A stretch of DNA of 64,000 nucleotides from Antedon mediterranea (GCF_964355755.1 NC_092679.1:3162001-3226000), one strand, 5' to 3'. Positions 11,101 through 22,089 are shown, counted from the stretch's first letter. Translations and numbers: made by a program. Notes: generated by a model not told the origin, from the sequence alone.

Positions 11101-13025
11101 AAAATAGTGCTAAGGAAAGAATAAATAAATAAATAAATAAATAAAGATTCTGACAGAATCAAGAGGTTATATGCATTAATGCATATAACCCAATTAGGTC
11201 ATCTTAACTTCTCATCTGAAGGACAATACAGAGTGGTATTCATAAAATGCATTTTTTCTTTTCTAAATCTTTTTTATGACAGCTGAAGTTGAAAAATACT
11301 TAAAATATGCACAAAGATTGAAATATGAGGAAAAGCCAGACTATGTTCAACTAAGAAAACTTTTTGAAGACGCCCTGAAAAAGAATGGCCTGAAAGATGA
11401 CGGCAAGTTTTCTTTTGAAAGTGTAACAAACAGTCCAGTTAAAAATGCTAAATCAAAGGGAAAGATTCCAGCTAAACGGAAATCAGAAGATGTCACAAAT
11501 GGCAGCCCAAGAAAAAAGGTAAAGTCACCAAATGGTATGTCTTCCGAGTCGATTTCCCCAGAAAAGAGAAGAAGTCCAAGAAAAAGGCCTCAATCAAAGA
11601 AGGCTGTGTCTCCTGTAGGAGAGAGTTCTCCAGCAAAGAGAAGAAAACCAGTTGGGGGAACCAAAAGAAAAATCACAAGTTCCTCCTCCGATTGTGCAGA
11701 TGAAGAACCAAAGCAACAAATAAAAAAACAAGCGGCGGCAGCAGGAAATAGGAGGATGAAAAAAGCATCTGCAATGTGCTCCATATCGTCGTCGGACACT
11801 TCAACAGAAGAAAAGAAACAGGCCTCACCAAAGAAACAACTTCAATCCAAAGGTAAATTTCTCTCTAAATATGTTTCCTAGTCTTATACATTGCTTTTTT
11901 CATATTACTTCTAGCATAATTTAACCAGTAGAACCCCCTCTTTTGGCACACCTATATTTCAATTTTTTATTTTCACATAATACTACTGCTACAACCAAGT
12001 ACATGGAGGATGCATATTTTAAGATTTTAAGCTAATAAGCACCCATAAAAAAATAATAAATATTGAATTAATTAAAAGCAATGAATAAATATATAAGGCG
12101 ACACCCTTATTAAGGGGCAACTTACATATGAATCAAGCAAGTGGAAATATATGTTTTAACACCAAGGCCACCCCCTTTTCAGGGGACACCTTTATCAATC
12201 AATCAATTTTATTTCTCAAATAAAAACAAAATATAGGTACATTTTCTAGAAATAATAGATAATAAATGAGAAAAAGGGTACCCCACTGGAAGCTTAAGCT
12301 TTAAAATGTGGGGTCCAGGCAACATATTTAAAATTAAGGTGAGGTAAGAAATATATATAATTATATGATAATGAACAAAAAAGACATTTAACTTAACAAA
12401 TGCAGTTATAATTTAACTTAAGACAGATATATTATTAGCTTAAACAATAATAGTAGAAACAAGTTAATCATGTAATTTGAACTTAAATGAAGATATAAAA
12501 TTAATAATTTTGAGTTCTTCAGGTAAAGAATTCCATATTTGTGGTCCTTGAAAAAATATATCATGCTTGCCAACCTCCGTATTAAAACAATCATAAGCAT
12601 AATCTAATTTATTTCTGGTATTATAATTATGAATTGAACTAAAAGTTTGAAAATAAGTATCAAAAATTCTGGGCAGTTGATTATGTTTGAATTTAAACAT
12701 AAATAAAGCAACATTTTTTGTAAGTAAGTCGTAAATATTAAGTGTATTAGATAAGACAAAAAGAGGAGCAGAATGGTGGAGGTAATGTACATTATAAACG
12801 GATCTTAAAGCTCTTTTTTGCAAAATATAAATACGGTTTAGATTAATTTTTAAAGGGCTTCTTCTGTATTACTTTTCAGTGTTGTGATTTTTCTTCTATA
12901 CTATAGGCAAACCAGTAAAGAAAACAGCAATCAAAAATTCAAAAAGAAAAAAAATGATTGATACAGAGATCCAAACATCTCCAGGCTTGTTGCTAAGATA
13001 CATTGAGAGTAGAATCTCAAAATAA
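5122..13025 (+). CDS. VRK1: VRK1-like serine/threonine kinase (vaccinia-related kinase family)
   Basis: Eleven coding exons join in phase to 526 residues: 5122-5137, 5653-5790, 6211-6266, 6363-6432, 6819-7015, 7807-7905, 8094-8226, 8822-8939, 9577-9641, 11283-11852, 12907-13025. The kinase domain spans about residues 35-310. It has the glycine loop GQGGFG (42-47), ATP lysine K69, helix-C E81, catalytic HADIKAAN (173-180, D175) and DYG in place of DFG (197-199), as is usual for VRK/CK1 kinases. Human VRK1 is 396 residues and phosphorylates histone H3, BAF and p53 in the nucleus. The extra length here is a basic Lys/Ser/Pro-rich tail from about residue 335, with NLS-like KKVKSP stretches, mostly in the single 570 nt exon 10. 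A VRK2 or pan-VRK origin is possible, but the lack of a C-terminal membrane segment favours VRK1. Introns hold a minisatellite, SINEs, a LINE fragment and a Helentron-like element. Confidence 0.9.
5490..5600 (+). mobile_element. tRNA-like SINE fragment
   Basis: The segment contains GGAGGTTAACGTGCTTGCC followed by TTCCAATCCCAAG, closely like the copy about 320 bases downstream at 5806. It sits in the VRK1 intron before exon 2. The 3' body is damaged. Confidence 0.45.
5806..5942 (+). mobile_element. tRNA-derived SINE, family with CCCTAAGCCTCAAATGA tail
   Basis: The copy starts with TTGGTGGTTAACATGCTTGC, has a B-box-like GGTGTTCAATCCTG, and ends with CCCTAAGCCTCAAATGAG. A second copy with the same tail is at 31228-31337, and head-only relatives are at 5490 and 29759. 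It lies in VRK1 intron 2. Confidence 0.6.
7130..7612 (+). repeat. 21 bp minisatellite in VRK1 intron 5
   Basis: About 22 imperfect copies of a roughly 21 bp unit (CTTTCTCCATATTTGGTGAAA), some separated by a shorter ATTCTTACTCCAT variant that makes a higher-order pattern. Because the unit is a multiple of three, it yields two long spurious open frames; no coding function is supported. Confidence 0.95.
8240..8400. repeat. Dispersed repeat, GGGACAC/GTCCACTTAATA family
   Basis: The stretch has TTAAAGGGACACATTCAG and TGTGTCCACTTAATAAG. Relatives with the same GGGGACAC/GTCCACTTAATAG ends are at 8970-9060 with 9395-9430, 12090-12192 and 13245-13390. All are in or just after VRK1. The class is not recognised. 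Confidence 0.5.
8425..8650 (-). repeat. Dispersed repeat with CAATGCTGTGGATCTCAAT, minus copy
   Basis: This is the reverse complement of sequence near 30090-30280 (the ATTGAGATCCAGCCACTGATA region). It lies in VRK1 intron 7. It may be a SINE or LINE 3' end; the class is not recognised. Confidence 0.5.
9059..9395. mobile_element. TTAA-type MITE (GATGTATTGTCC family)
   Basis: It starts TTAAAGATATATTGTCCCCC and ends GGGACAATACATCTTT, the same inverted termini as the well-bounded copy at 38721-39266. It interrupts a GTCCACTTAATAGGA repeat in VRK1 intron 8. The right-hand TTAA is changed to TTGA. Confidence 0.75.
9767..11201 (+). mobile_element. Putative non-autonomous Helentron-like element
   Basis: The left end has a 10 bp-arm hairpin (TAATTCGTCA...TGACGAATTA) and then GGTTATATGCAT. 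The right end has a terminal hairpin GGTTATATGCAT...ATGCATATAACC followed by CAATTAG. The interior is rich in CGCG/TGCGC words unlike the surroundings, and a similar interior and right hairpin occur at 22090-22606. No transposase or helicase frame is visible. It lies in VRK1 intron 9. The class is inferred from the asymmetric terminal repeat and 3' hairpin only. Confidence 0.45.
10095..10175 (-). repeat. tRNA-like sequence (degenerate)
   Basis: On the minus strand, GGCTCGATGGTCTGTGC resembles an A-box arm and GAGATCGAGTCTCACC a B-box/T-arm. The acceptor stem does not pair convincingly, so this is a tRNA-derived remnant rather than a working tRNA. It sits inside the putative Helentron. Confidence 0.35.
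12090..12192. repeat. Dispersed repeat, GGGGACACC family
   Basis: GGCGACACCCTTATTAAGG at the left and TTTTCAGGGGACACC at the right match the repeat at 13245-13390, including the shared internal AATATATGTTTT stretch. VRK1 intron 10. Confidence 0.5.
12193..12862 (-). mobile_element. LINE 3' fragment (end of non-LTR reverse transcriptase ORF)
   Basis: A minus-strand open frame (12823-12464) encodes [17 protein letters not shown]-like sequence, then HNYNTRN and [16 protein letters not shown]. The NYNTRN and GPxxWNSLP motifs are typical of the C-terminal region of CR1/jockey-like LINE polyproteins. The 3' tail ends near 12196 in a TTGATTGATTGA run. The copy is 5'-truncated and lies antisense in VRK1 intron 10. 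Confidence 0.85.
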
Positions 13026-14293
13026 ATGAATTGCAGAAGAAAGATGCATACTCACTCACATTCCCTTTATGCTACAAAACGCCCCCCCCTCCCTTCTTCT
13101 TCCACTTCCCACATGGTGAAAATATTTGTAAACATCTTCCCAACAAAGGTTGATTTTGGACTGTATACTGGTTATTGTTAAAAACATTCACTATACAGTA
13201 TTTATTCATCAACATTTAAACATACATACACTCAAACTCCCCTTTGGGAAACCTCCTATTAAAGGGACACTTTCCAATGACATAAACAATGGGGAATATA
13301 TGTTTTGATACTACAACCAACCCCTATTCAGGGGACACTATTATGATACACTGTATTGGGTCCCAAAGGCGTCCCCTTAACAGATGTTCTACAATAGACT
13401 CATATCAAACACAAAAAATAATGCCATACCAGTTATCAATGCAAACAACACTAATACTTTATTAGAACATTTAAATTATATAAGTAAGGTCAAATCAATC
13501 AATGCCATACAGTAATAAAACAAGTTGATGATTATTTACCCAAAATACTGCACTATAAAAAGTTATTGGAATATATTATTAGTACCAGTTAATTATATTA
13601 ATGCTCTAACCTATTTGTGTTTATTTAAATTCAAAAGCTAATTTTTCTGTGAATGTAAGTCCTAATTTCGTATAAAATACATATATTTTTTGTTTAAAGC
13701 TTTGATAAAAAACCACTTCCTAGATTCTAGAACTACTGTACTTTTTTTCTAATGAATTGTAAAATAAATGTTTTATGTAAAATATGAATATTGATATTTT
13801 AAAATCCATAACATTTCTTGAAATACAATATGGTATTTTATAAACAAGTTTAGTCTAGTTCCATTCTTGACTTTCCGCCCACTCTCGAAAGTTGTTTATT
13901 CGGAAACAGTTTCTTTGTAGTAATGCCACTAAACAAGTGCTCAAATTTGCCAGTGCCAGTCGCATTATCATAGGGTAGCAGTCGACATTGTCAACATGAA
14001 AATCTAAAAGTCTCTGATGACTTGAAATGAAAATTCCAGGTATAGATTAAAAATTTGTTAAAAATATAATTTTGTTTGACATGTTTCAGTTAAGCGTCTT
14101 GGATAATAAGTCGTATTAAATTATTATAGTCATAATATGCGCTCATAAGAATATTAAACGTCAACCGCTACATATGACCTTAGCGGTAGTTCTTTAAAAG
14201 TGCAAAGCCAGATGTCACCTAATTCTGCAGGTAGGTATGCATTGCCTGGAAAAAGAATCGCCTGTCTCTGCCTCACTGGTTAATCATGTCTCA
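13026..14293. other. Tail-to-tail intergenic region, VRK1 / FANCL
   Basis: This holds both 3' UTRs. AATAAA words lie just after the VRK1 stop (about 13020) and near 13762. A GGGGACAC-family repeat fills about 13245-13390. The rest is AT-rich with no supported gene. Confidence 0.6.
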
Positions 14294-17200
14294 TTACTTA
14301 TCTTCAAGTCTTGCTGTGATTGGTTGACTACAATATGGACACTCCCCATATATGTTTTTGAATCCATATTTGGTAAGGCTTTGGTTGCTAGTTGGTAATG
14401 ATCGTAACCACTAAAGAAAAATGGTGTTAAAATTATATAAATAATAATAATGTATTGAGAAATAGATTTTTTAGCACGCTGAGCACATTGGTGTTGAAGC
14501 AAAGCTCACAACACCAGTGGAAATTGAGTAAGGTGTAAAAGAAATGCAAAGATCTCGCACTCAATATATAATACCAACTGTCACCACGGTATGTTTTATG
14601 ACGGTAAACCACAGAACACCGGTATAAACGCTTAAGAACTCCCTTTAGTCGTAACTCTTATATATGGCTCTTCCTAAAAATATTGGCACACTTAATGCGT
14701 GCCGAAGGTGAAAATTGTGCTGGCAACTCATTATTTCACTGACTTATTAAACAACGCATTAATGGATTATAAACATTATATGGACCAATAGTATTAGTAT
14801 GTTTTCTACTCTCTTATTAATATCTAGAGTAGCATAGAAATGTGATGTATACATATTGGGAGACTTTTTGGTTTATCTTAAATATCGGGAGAAATTGCAC
14901 TTCAGCTGGAGATGACTCAAAATATTGGAAGACTACCACTTTTATCAGGAGAGTTGTGGAGGTCTGATTAGTACAGCATAGTTCTTGGCAGACAGACCTC
15001 TGGAAGAACAGAAGAAACAAACAATACTTGCCTCATATAAGCATGCTTGATGGAATGGTTTGCTACATGCTGGAAACTCGCACACTTTATCCGGTATTTC
15101 TCCTTCAAGTCGATAGAGGTAGCAAATACTGCACTCCAAGCAAAAATCCTGCAGATTCAGACAAAAGAAAGCTATATAAACAATGCTTTGGTGTTAACAG
15201 TTAGTTACTATATTAGACTTGTCCAACATCTCTAGTTGATGTCTTTTTTATGTTCGTATTCCAGTCAGCCTTTCAATTTTTGTCTGTTTCCAGCTCAAGT
15301 TCAATTTTCGTCATCATCGTCATATTTTATATAAATAACCTCTCGCTATGGCCTTGCAAGTATTATATGTATGAAACGCCATGTGTGCCAAAATATAAGG
15401 TCGAATCGCCAGTAATATAATTTAAATATCATTTATTACCTCTTTCTTGGAGGAGATTTGAGATGGGAACGTTATTTCCATCAAGGCTTGTAAGTTGTGT
15501 AGTATTGAATGCGATGTGTTCCAAAGGTGGACGGACTTGTTCATGTTGTCTCGTAACGGTTTAACGACTTTATCCGCTCCTAAGAATCGACATTCGGGCA
15601 AGTGCGTTGGATGAAGCGGATTTACAATTATTTGAACTGAGGAATTGTTGCCTATCATCAAAATAAGAAATGTAGCAGAACTACAGAATTTGAATTTGTA
15701 ATTTATACTGGGCGACCTCTTCAGTCAAAGACTGGTCTCCCAGAGGGCACAGTCATGATCAATGGCTGTGTGTGTACTAGTACACCAGGGTAACCCCCTA
15801 CTCATCTCGAAAGATGTACTAGGTTTTTTAAAGTGCACATGAGCTATGTGTGTACACTGGACCTACTGTTTGTAGTCCTTATCCCTGAAGACTTGTTCTA
15901 TCACCAGAACCATGGAGCGATTGAGCCTCGAACCTTTGCCGATGTAATGGCTACGTAGTTACGGTTTATCGTCTTAACCGCTTGGCCACTCACTCACTTA
16001 AATGAAGAATATCTACCTAAAGCAATTCGTCTAGCATTGTCTTTCCTACGAGGGTTCTCTGGTTCCAGCACCCATGTTGACCTGTCAATCTCATCCAGAC
16101 AATTCCAAAAAATCTGATGTCTCTCAACAACTTTGTCAAATTGTTTTATAACATCTGCAAGTGTCATCTGTATAAAAACAATAGTTTCAGTTTATACAGT
16201 GGAATAGATATTTGCTTATTTTATATCATTCATCCCAATCAGTGATGTAGCAGTAAGAAATAAAGCAGTTCGGTTGCCACTGTTCTGTTCAAGGCACTGT
16301 GTTGTCAAAGGCCTCTGTGAAAAGTGGTTGAAACCTATCTATGGCCAAGGAGTGACCTGTGCTGGTTTTATGGCTATGGTTTGCAATGCTGTCTTTACTA
16401 TCAAACTAGTTTGACAAAAAAAGTGTGATATGTGCCCAAATATGGTAGTGATTTGCCTAAATATGGTAGTGATATGACATTATTATGTCCATATATGGGC
16501 ACATCACTAACTTTTTTTTTGTAACAAAGTTTGATAGTGTAGACAGAGGTTAAACCACTTGGCCACTAAACTCCATATCAAAATAATCATGTACATTAAT
16601 TAATGTACCATGTACAGTACTTACAGAATTATTCCACAGCAGTATAAATTCAGAGGGCAAGTCTGTGCTGCATTCTGGTATTTCATTTGGGTACTTTATG
16701 AAAAAAAATGTATAAAACATTTAAGTAAGAAACTATATATACCATAGTCTCTGCAGTAGTTACTGAATGTACAGTAAGCTATTGCAATCAATTGATATAG
16801 CATATCACATTTTTAATTTATGCAGTACATGATAGATTTTATATTGTAACCATTATAGCATAGTATAAAACTGACTCCAAATAATACAGTATAAAACATA
16901 CTGTAGTATTGTAAATTATAGCATAGTATAACACTGACTCCAAATAACAAGAGGCAGGCCATAATTCAGACAATGTTTGATCTCTTTGATCGTCATCATA
17001 ATAAATGTAACCAGTTTAGTTGTTTTATAAAATGTTTAAATGAATCACTTCTGTTATGTAACTATATTTCATATCTGTTAATAATCTTTACAAATGAAAC
17101 ATTGGATATAGCCTGGTTTCCATAAAATCGCTACACCGTCGCTACAGCGTTTTCCATTAAAATCGCTACACGCGCAGATGTCGCCGACGCAATCGGGAAG

Positions 17201-20200
17201 GCTCCCCGATTCATCGCAGTCAAATCGGCAAAGTTCAACCATGTTCAACTTTGCCGATTTTGTCGGTGATGAATCGTATACGCATACCAAAGAATATTTA
17301 GCGCTGGCATACTAGATCCCCAATAAATTCTAGCGTTTCCATAAAATCGCTACACTCTGTCGTGTAGCGATTTTATTGAAACCAGGCTTATTAAATGTAC
17401 TAAAATGTTTTTTATAAGGTATTAAAATGGCTCAAACTTTTGACTAAACCACTTTCCTTACACATCAGATTGTATTGTATCTACAGTATTGTGGGAATGA
17501 ACAGAATTAAGTGCAAAGGTTCACTAAGGCGCAGGATTGGTCCATAGTATAATTGTTCTATACACAATCAACTGTCCCTGACCTAAAAGTTCTAGATTTC
17601 AACCTTATATATTTTTGTTTGTTTTAATAAATCTGCTGTTATGTAACTATTTCATATCTGTTAATAATCTTTTACAAATGAAGGGTTATGCACTATTAAA
17701 TGTACTAAGGTGTTTTTTCATAAGGTATTGAAATGGTTTTTTTTTACTTAACCACTTTCATTGCATATCAGATTGTATTGTATATCTATTGTGAAAATGT
17801 AGCACAGAATTGAGTGCAAAGGCTTGGATCCTTCAATTTGGGATATACAGGACTTTCTATACACAATCAACTACTGTATCCTTGACCTAAAAGTTATGGA
17901 TTTCAACCTTTAACTAATGGATAACTACAGTATATACAAATATTGTCATAAAAGATAGTCCTTGTATATTAGTTATATAAAGAAACCTGTGCCCTGGTTT
18001 AATTTCTGGTATATATATATATATATATACATATAAAATGTTGCAAAATTAATGCTGTGTATTGTTAAGGGATAAGCATTATTGAACACTAGTGGTTTAC
18101 TCTATCTTAAGGTATGATACATATTCAGAAATTAAATCAGTATTTTTATAGACAAATTTCAGTAAGGAAATTTAAAGATCTGTTGTCATCGAGGGATATC
18201 TTACTGGAGAAGAAAAGACAAATCTCTACGACGTCAAACAAGGTAGGAACTACTTTTTATTTCCAAACTTTCATTTTGTTTGTTTATGTGCTCAAAAAGG
18301 AAGAGCAAATCACAATATTCACATTACATTTTCAAAACATTTGATAAGATTTATTAAATATACTGTACAATACACATCTACTAGAAATACAAACTATATA
18401 AAGCTCTGTCTACAACATTATGATGTGCACATATATGGACACGATGCTCATATCACTACCATATTTGGGGATATCACTACCATATTTGGGCACATCAAAC
18501 TAGTTTGATAGTGTGGACAGAGCTTAACAATTCAAGAGTAAAGAGAAAAATTATCTGCATTTTCTACAATACATTAATTAAGACGTTGTTCTACAAAAGG
18601 AGAAACATAATTTAAAATGAAATTTAAATTTACCTGAGATGAAATATGAACTGTTATGTAATGCTCTCTTTCCGCACCATCCACTGTCTTTAACTTAACT
18701 TTTTTAAATGATTCATCAATTTCAACAACTCTGAAACAATTTGAGTACAAGAAAATTTTCCAAAAAATCAGTTAAAACGATTAAATTAAAATCAAAATGT
18801 TTTTAACTTTTGATTTGACTTACTTATCCCATTTTACAATTGCAATTTCTTGAATGAGTTTTTCATACAAATAAGGTGCTGTGTTTAATGCTTTTAATTC
18901 CTTATTCTGTTTAACAGCCAAGTACTGAAAAAAAATCCAGTATTATTATTATTGTGTAAGTGTTGTAAGCTCTGTCTACACTATATTAAACTAGTTTGAC
19001 AAAAAGTGTGATGTGCCTAAGGCCCTAAATATGGTAGTGATATGTCCAAATATGGTAGTGTTTTATTTGCTCTGGACGCACCTTCATTCAAGAAGTGTGC
19101 CACTGTTTCAAAAGTGTAGCTTCCAACTAAATTGTTATTATTATTATGACATCATCATGTCCATATATGGGCACATCACATTTAGTGTAGACAGAGCCTT
19201 ACTTTCATTGGCTATTAAAGTTTCAGATTTTTGTACACTGCATGCTTTAAAAATAATGAAAGTATACTCTTAATTATTTACTTTGTCCATCATAATCCCC
19301 ACCACCATTTTCAATTTCAAATTCTTTTGATTTCGGAAATATCATTCATATTAATAAACTTAAACAGAAAACTTAAGTATATTGAATGCTTCTCCATCTA
19401 CAATATATTTTGGAGTTATGGAGTATATGTTTGCAAACACAAGCAACAAGGATGTTACCACTATTCAACACATGAAACTATAGGTAGATTTTCGCATGTA
19501 CTCATTAAAGGAAGGAACACCATGTTCAATAAACATGCACTGGCACTACTACTTCTAGAGACATTAAGTATACGGCGCAGAGCATTATTGTAGCATACAA
19601 AGAGATCTAATGGTCTTCATACGATAGTTACACCAAAGGGCTGCACAATATATATTTAAATACAGTAAGATCTAAAGAGACAACATTTATCATTGGTAGA
19701 GCATTTCATAAATTTGCGATTGAGTGAGTTGCTTCTAATACACAAAGATCTGTACTGACTTGTGTCGTCCTCATCACTGCAATCACACATAAGAATTTTG
19801 AGATTGGCGGCACCTTAAAGTATGAATAAGCTCGTTAATGCTCTTTAGTTTTATTTTTTTTTATTTTATATATATTTGTCCTCAAGCTTAACTGGAAACT
19901 GAGGAAATTCGGATTAGGCCCTCCACGGACCCACAGCAGCCAGCAGTGCAGCGCCTACCATATCAGCACACCGGGAGACGATCCCCTACTCTTTCCGAAT
20001 AGTGTACCAAGTTCTTTAACGTGCACTGTTAAGTACACGGGACCAACGGCTTTACATCCCATCCGAAGGATGAGGCAATGAGAATAAAGCATCTTGCCTA
20101 AGGATGCAATTAGTATGGTACAGATAACCTCGAACCCATGCCTATCACATGCTAGTCCGATGTTACCATTACACCATCACTCTCCAGTATATACAGCACC

Positions 20201-21260
20201 CGACACGATTTCTGGACGGTCTCCCATCCAGAACGCAACCGGGCCCAACGTTGCTTAACTTCGATGATCTGACGGGAAGCGGTGTTTCCCCGCAGTATGG
20301 CGGCACCTTAAAGTATGAATAAACTCGTTAATGCTCTTTAGTTAATTAGTTTATTGCACAAATGGTTTGCATGTATTGTACTTGGTAAATTGTTGTTGAC
20401 AATCCAAACAATTGTAAATATCCTGTCATAAAAAAGTAAATTCGGTACACCAACCACAATGCTTTTCAATTCTTCTAGAAACGTTGGAATACTTGAACAT
20501 TGTTGTAGTCGTGTTTTAATTATTTGAAGATATCCTCGTAAAATGTTCATTAAGTTGACATCACAATGAATTCTGCAAGGACAAATTATAGTTTATTTTT
20601 TTATGGTTGTTGATCCATTGATTTCTATTATCTTCCATGGTTGATCAGTTATATTTATCGACCATGGCACATTTTCAGAAATTCCATAATACTTCCATTG
20701 TTGATCAGTTATATTTTTTGACCATGGCACATTTCTGTCGAATTTTGTGCCAAAAACAGAAATTTTATGAATGGAGATACATAATTTGAATTTAGGATTT
20801 TATATTAATAAATGAAAATGTTTTCTTGTTGCCATGCCTACCTACAAAACGTGAGGTCTCTATTTGCTGGTAACTCTATTTTCAGATGAAACTCTTGGCC
20901 CTGTAAGTAGAGGGTAATGACAGTCACAATAATATAATATGCCTAGGGCCTAGACTATAGTAGGCCTACTAGGATAAGTTTAATAATATATTAATTATTA
21001 TAAAAAAGTAGTTTAGTATAGACTTTAGTAGTTTAGTAAATAACAGTATACTAATAATAAGGTAGGCCTATCATAATATTATTATTAATAATAGCCCTGG
21101 CCCCTCCCCTGCCCTGCTGGGCCGGCCTGTTTGTATATCATTATCTGACTGGTGGTGGGCTGCTTACTAAAGATTCTATAAATCCATCGTAAATTGTTCT
21201 TTCCTTATTTTGAGGAATCAGAAGTTGACAAATATTCATCGAATTTGTATCTTCCGCCAT
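14294..21260 (-). CDS. FANCL: FANCL, Fanconi anaemia E3 ubiquitin ligase
   Basis: Ten minus-strand exons join to 377 residues (human is 375): 21260-21168, 20900-20842, 20572-20455, 18924-18824, 18730-18634, 16693-16625, 16167-16017, 15651-15440, 15148-15032, 14410-14294. The ELF domain is at the N terminus (CQLLIPQNKERTIYDGFIE at residues 10-28), then the double-RWD/URD region (WDKVVEID, REHYITVH, RRIALG, LPECRFLGADKVVKPL). The C-terminal PHD/RING-like domain has C306, C309, C323, C328, H333, C336, C363 and C366. W340 matches the E2-contact tryptophan. FANCL is the E3 of the Fanconi core complex and monoubiquitinates FANCD2/FANCI with UBE2T. Intron 9 uses a GC donor (GAG|GCAAGT). Intron 3 carries a 5S-headed SINE; other introns carry MITEs. 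The exon 3 donor (GTG|GTTGGT) is weak but forced by phase. Confidence 0.93.
15702..15998 (-). mobile_element. tRNA-derived SINE (A-box GGCCAAGCGGTTAAG)
   Basis: Read on the minus strand, the head is GTGAGTGAGTGGCCAAGCGG with B-box-like GGTTCGAGGCTC, as in a Leu/Ser-type tRNA. It is followed by a body and a tail containing GACTGGTCTCCCAGAGG. The head recurs at 24443-24543 and the tail is amplified in tandem at 27698-28047. FANCL intron 7. Confidence 0.8.
16387..16550. mobile_element. MITE, same family, copy 3
   Basis: Contains TATCAAACTAGTTTGAC, AAATATGGTAGTGAT twice, and right end GATAGTGTAGACAGAGG. FANCL intron 6. Confidence 0.82.
17111..17387. mobile_element. MITE with GCCTGGTTTC...GAAACCAGGC inverted ends
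   Basis: The left end is GCCTGGTTTCCATAAAATCG and the right end its near-complement (CGATTTTATTGAAACCAGGC), flanked by TA on the left and TTA on the right. ATAAAATCGCTACA recurs inside in both orientations. A 70-codon open frame inside is an artefact. FANCL intron 6/5 region. Confidence 0.8.
18401..18526. mobile_element. MITE, same family, copy 4
   Basis: Ends AAGCTCTGTCTACAACATTA and GATAGTGTGGACAGAGCTT. FANCL intron 5. Confidence 0.85.
18967..19200. mobile_element. MITE, same family, copy 5 with internal insertion
   Basis: Ends AAGCTCTGTCTACACTATAT and TTTAGTGTAGACAGAGCC. About 80 bases of unrelated sequence near 19060-19140 split the centre. FANCL intron 3. Confidence 0.8.
19278..19675 (-). 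mobile_element. LINE 3' fragment, copy 1
   Basis: About 90% similar by eye to 55148-55547 in the same orientation. Minus-strand translation of the better copy contains LMSLEVVGASAMFIEHGVP, YMRKSTYGFMQRML and CVCKH, like the end of deuterostome CR1/L2-type reverse transcriptases. FANCL intron 3. Confidence 0.7.
19851..20302 (-). mobile_element. 5S rRNA-headed SINE with long flanking direct repeats
   Basis: On the minus strand the head (20302-20190) reads GAAGTTAAGCAACGTTGGGC and GGATGGGAGACCGTCC, clearly from the 3' half of 5S rRNA. The body contains GTGCACGTTAAAGAACTTGG, reminiscent of deuterostome SINE core regions, and the end (about 20180-20121) is tRNA-like. A 45 bp near-identical direct repeat (GGCGGCACCTTAAAG...) flanks it at 19806-19850 and 20299-20343. 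FANCL intron 3. Confidence 0.8.
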
Positions 21261-21749
21261 ACTACTAAGGCCTAGGCCTACTCCTTCTTGCCCTGTAGAT
21301 CGGGAGCTGAGAGGCCTAACTGTTGTTTTTGTTTTATCGCCACTTCTTAGCTCCGCCCCCTCAAAGCACGTGTCTTTGATGGCGCACTTCAAAAAATGAA
21401 TTTTGTTCACTCATGCGTGAGAGTGTAATCATTCATAAAGAACTACAACAAAAACTGTCATCATCAAATTGTTTTGTCGGCACCACCTGAAGAGATAATC
21501 AGTGTCAATCTGTAATCCTCTATATTGTATCTACATCTGAACTTTTATATCTAAAGTTTAGACTTATTTACTATAGATTTGAGAAAGTGATATCTGGTTT
21601 AAAACCAAGTATACTTTCTAGGCCTAGCCGCTAGCGCACTCTTTTTGAAGAACTGTACTCTCTGTGGTCACACTGACTTAAAAACAAAACCACAAACAAA
21701 ACCACACACAGCGGATCAGAGCAGACGATCATCAATTTTCTTTACTCAA
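21261..21749 (+). promoter_or_regulatory. FANCL upstream region and possible GCH1 5' UTR exon
   Basis: The segment between the FANCL start codon (minus) and a plus-strand donor at 21750 (CTCAA|GTAAGT) is richer in CpG than its flanks and has AGGCCTA motifs at both sides. A non-coding exon ending at 21749 could join the acceptor at 27351-27352 of GCH1, which would make the two genes divergent from one promoter. This is inference; any other plus-strand transcript could use the donor. Confidence 0.35.
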
Positions 21750-22089
21750 GTAAGTATAATGTATCTTCTTGTATTTGTGAATCAGCAGTGTTTTCTGCAT
21801 CATTACAATTCGTTTTATTTGTTAATGTTGATGGTATAAAAATGTAATGTTAACTTCTTTATTCTTAGATAGTATCTAGTTCTTCTACACTAGCTATAAC
21901 AAGGTGTAGTATGAATATATGAAAAGAGTGGTTTTAAACCATTTTAGGAATTATTTAGTTTAAAAAACTATACAACACATATTATGGGTCAACTATAAAC
22001 ATTTTACCTGGAAGTGTAGTAATAATTTCAAACGGATGATTCTAGTAAAGTTTTCTTGACAGTTATTTATGGAAATAGTAAAGAAACTA

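Noticed and set aside
13861-13990. Last FANCL exon at this position
   Set aside because: No CPYC motif here; the exon at 14410-14294 has TTTAG acceptor, W340 and CPYC and fits fully.
17078-17290. 70-codon minus-strand Cys-rich frame
   Set aside because: It lies inside a MITE with inverted ends and repeats the ATAAAATCGCTACA module; cysteines come from the module.
20190-20302. A functional 5S rRNA gene
   Set aside because: Only the later part of 5S is present, with substitutions, fused to a SINE body.
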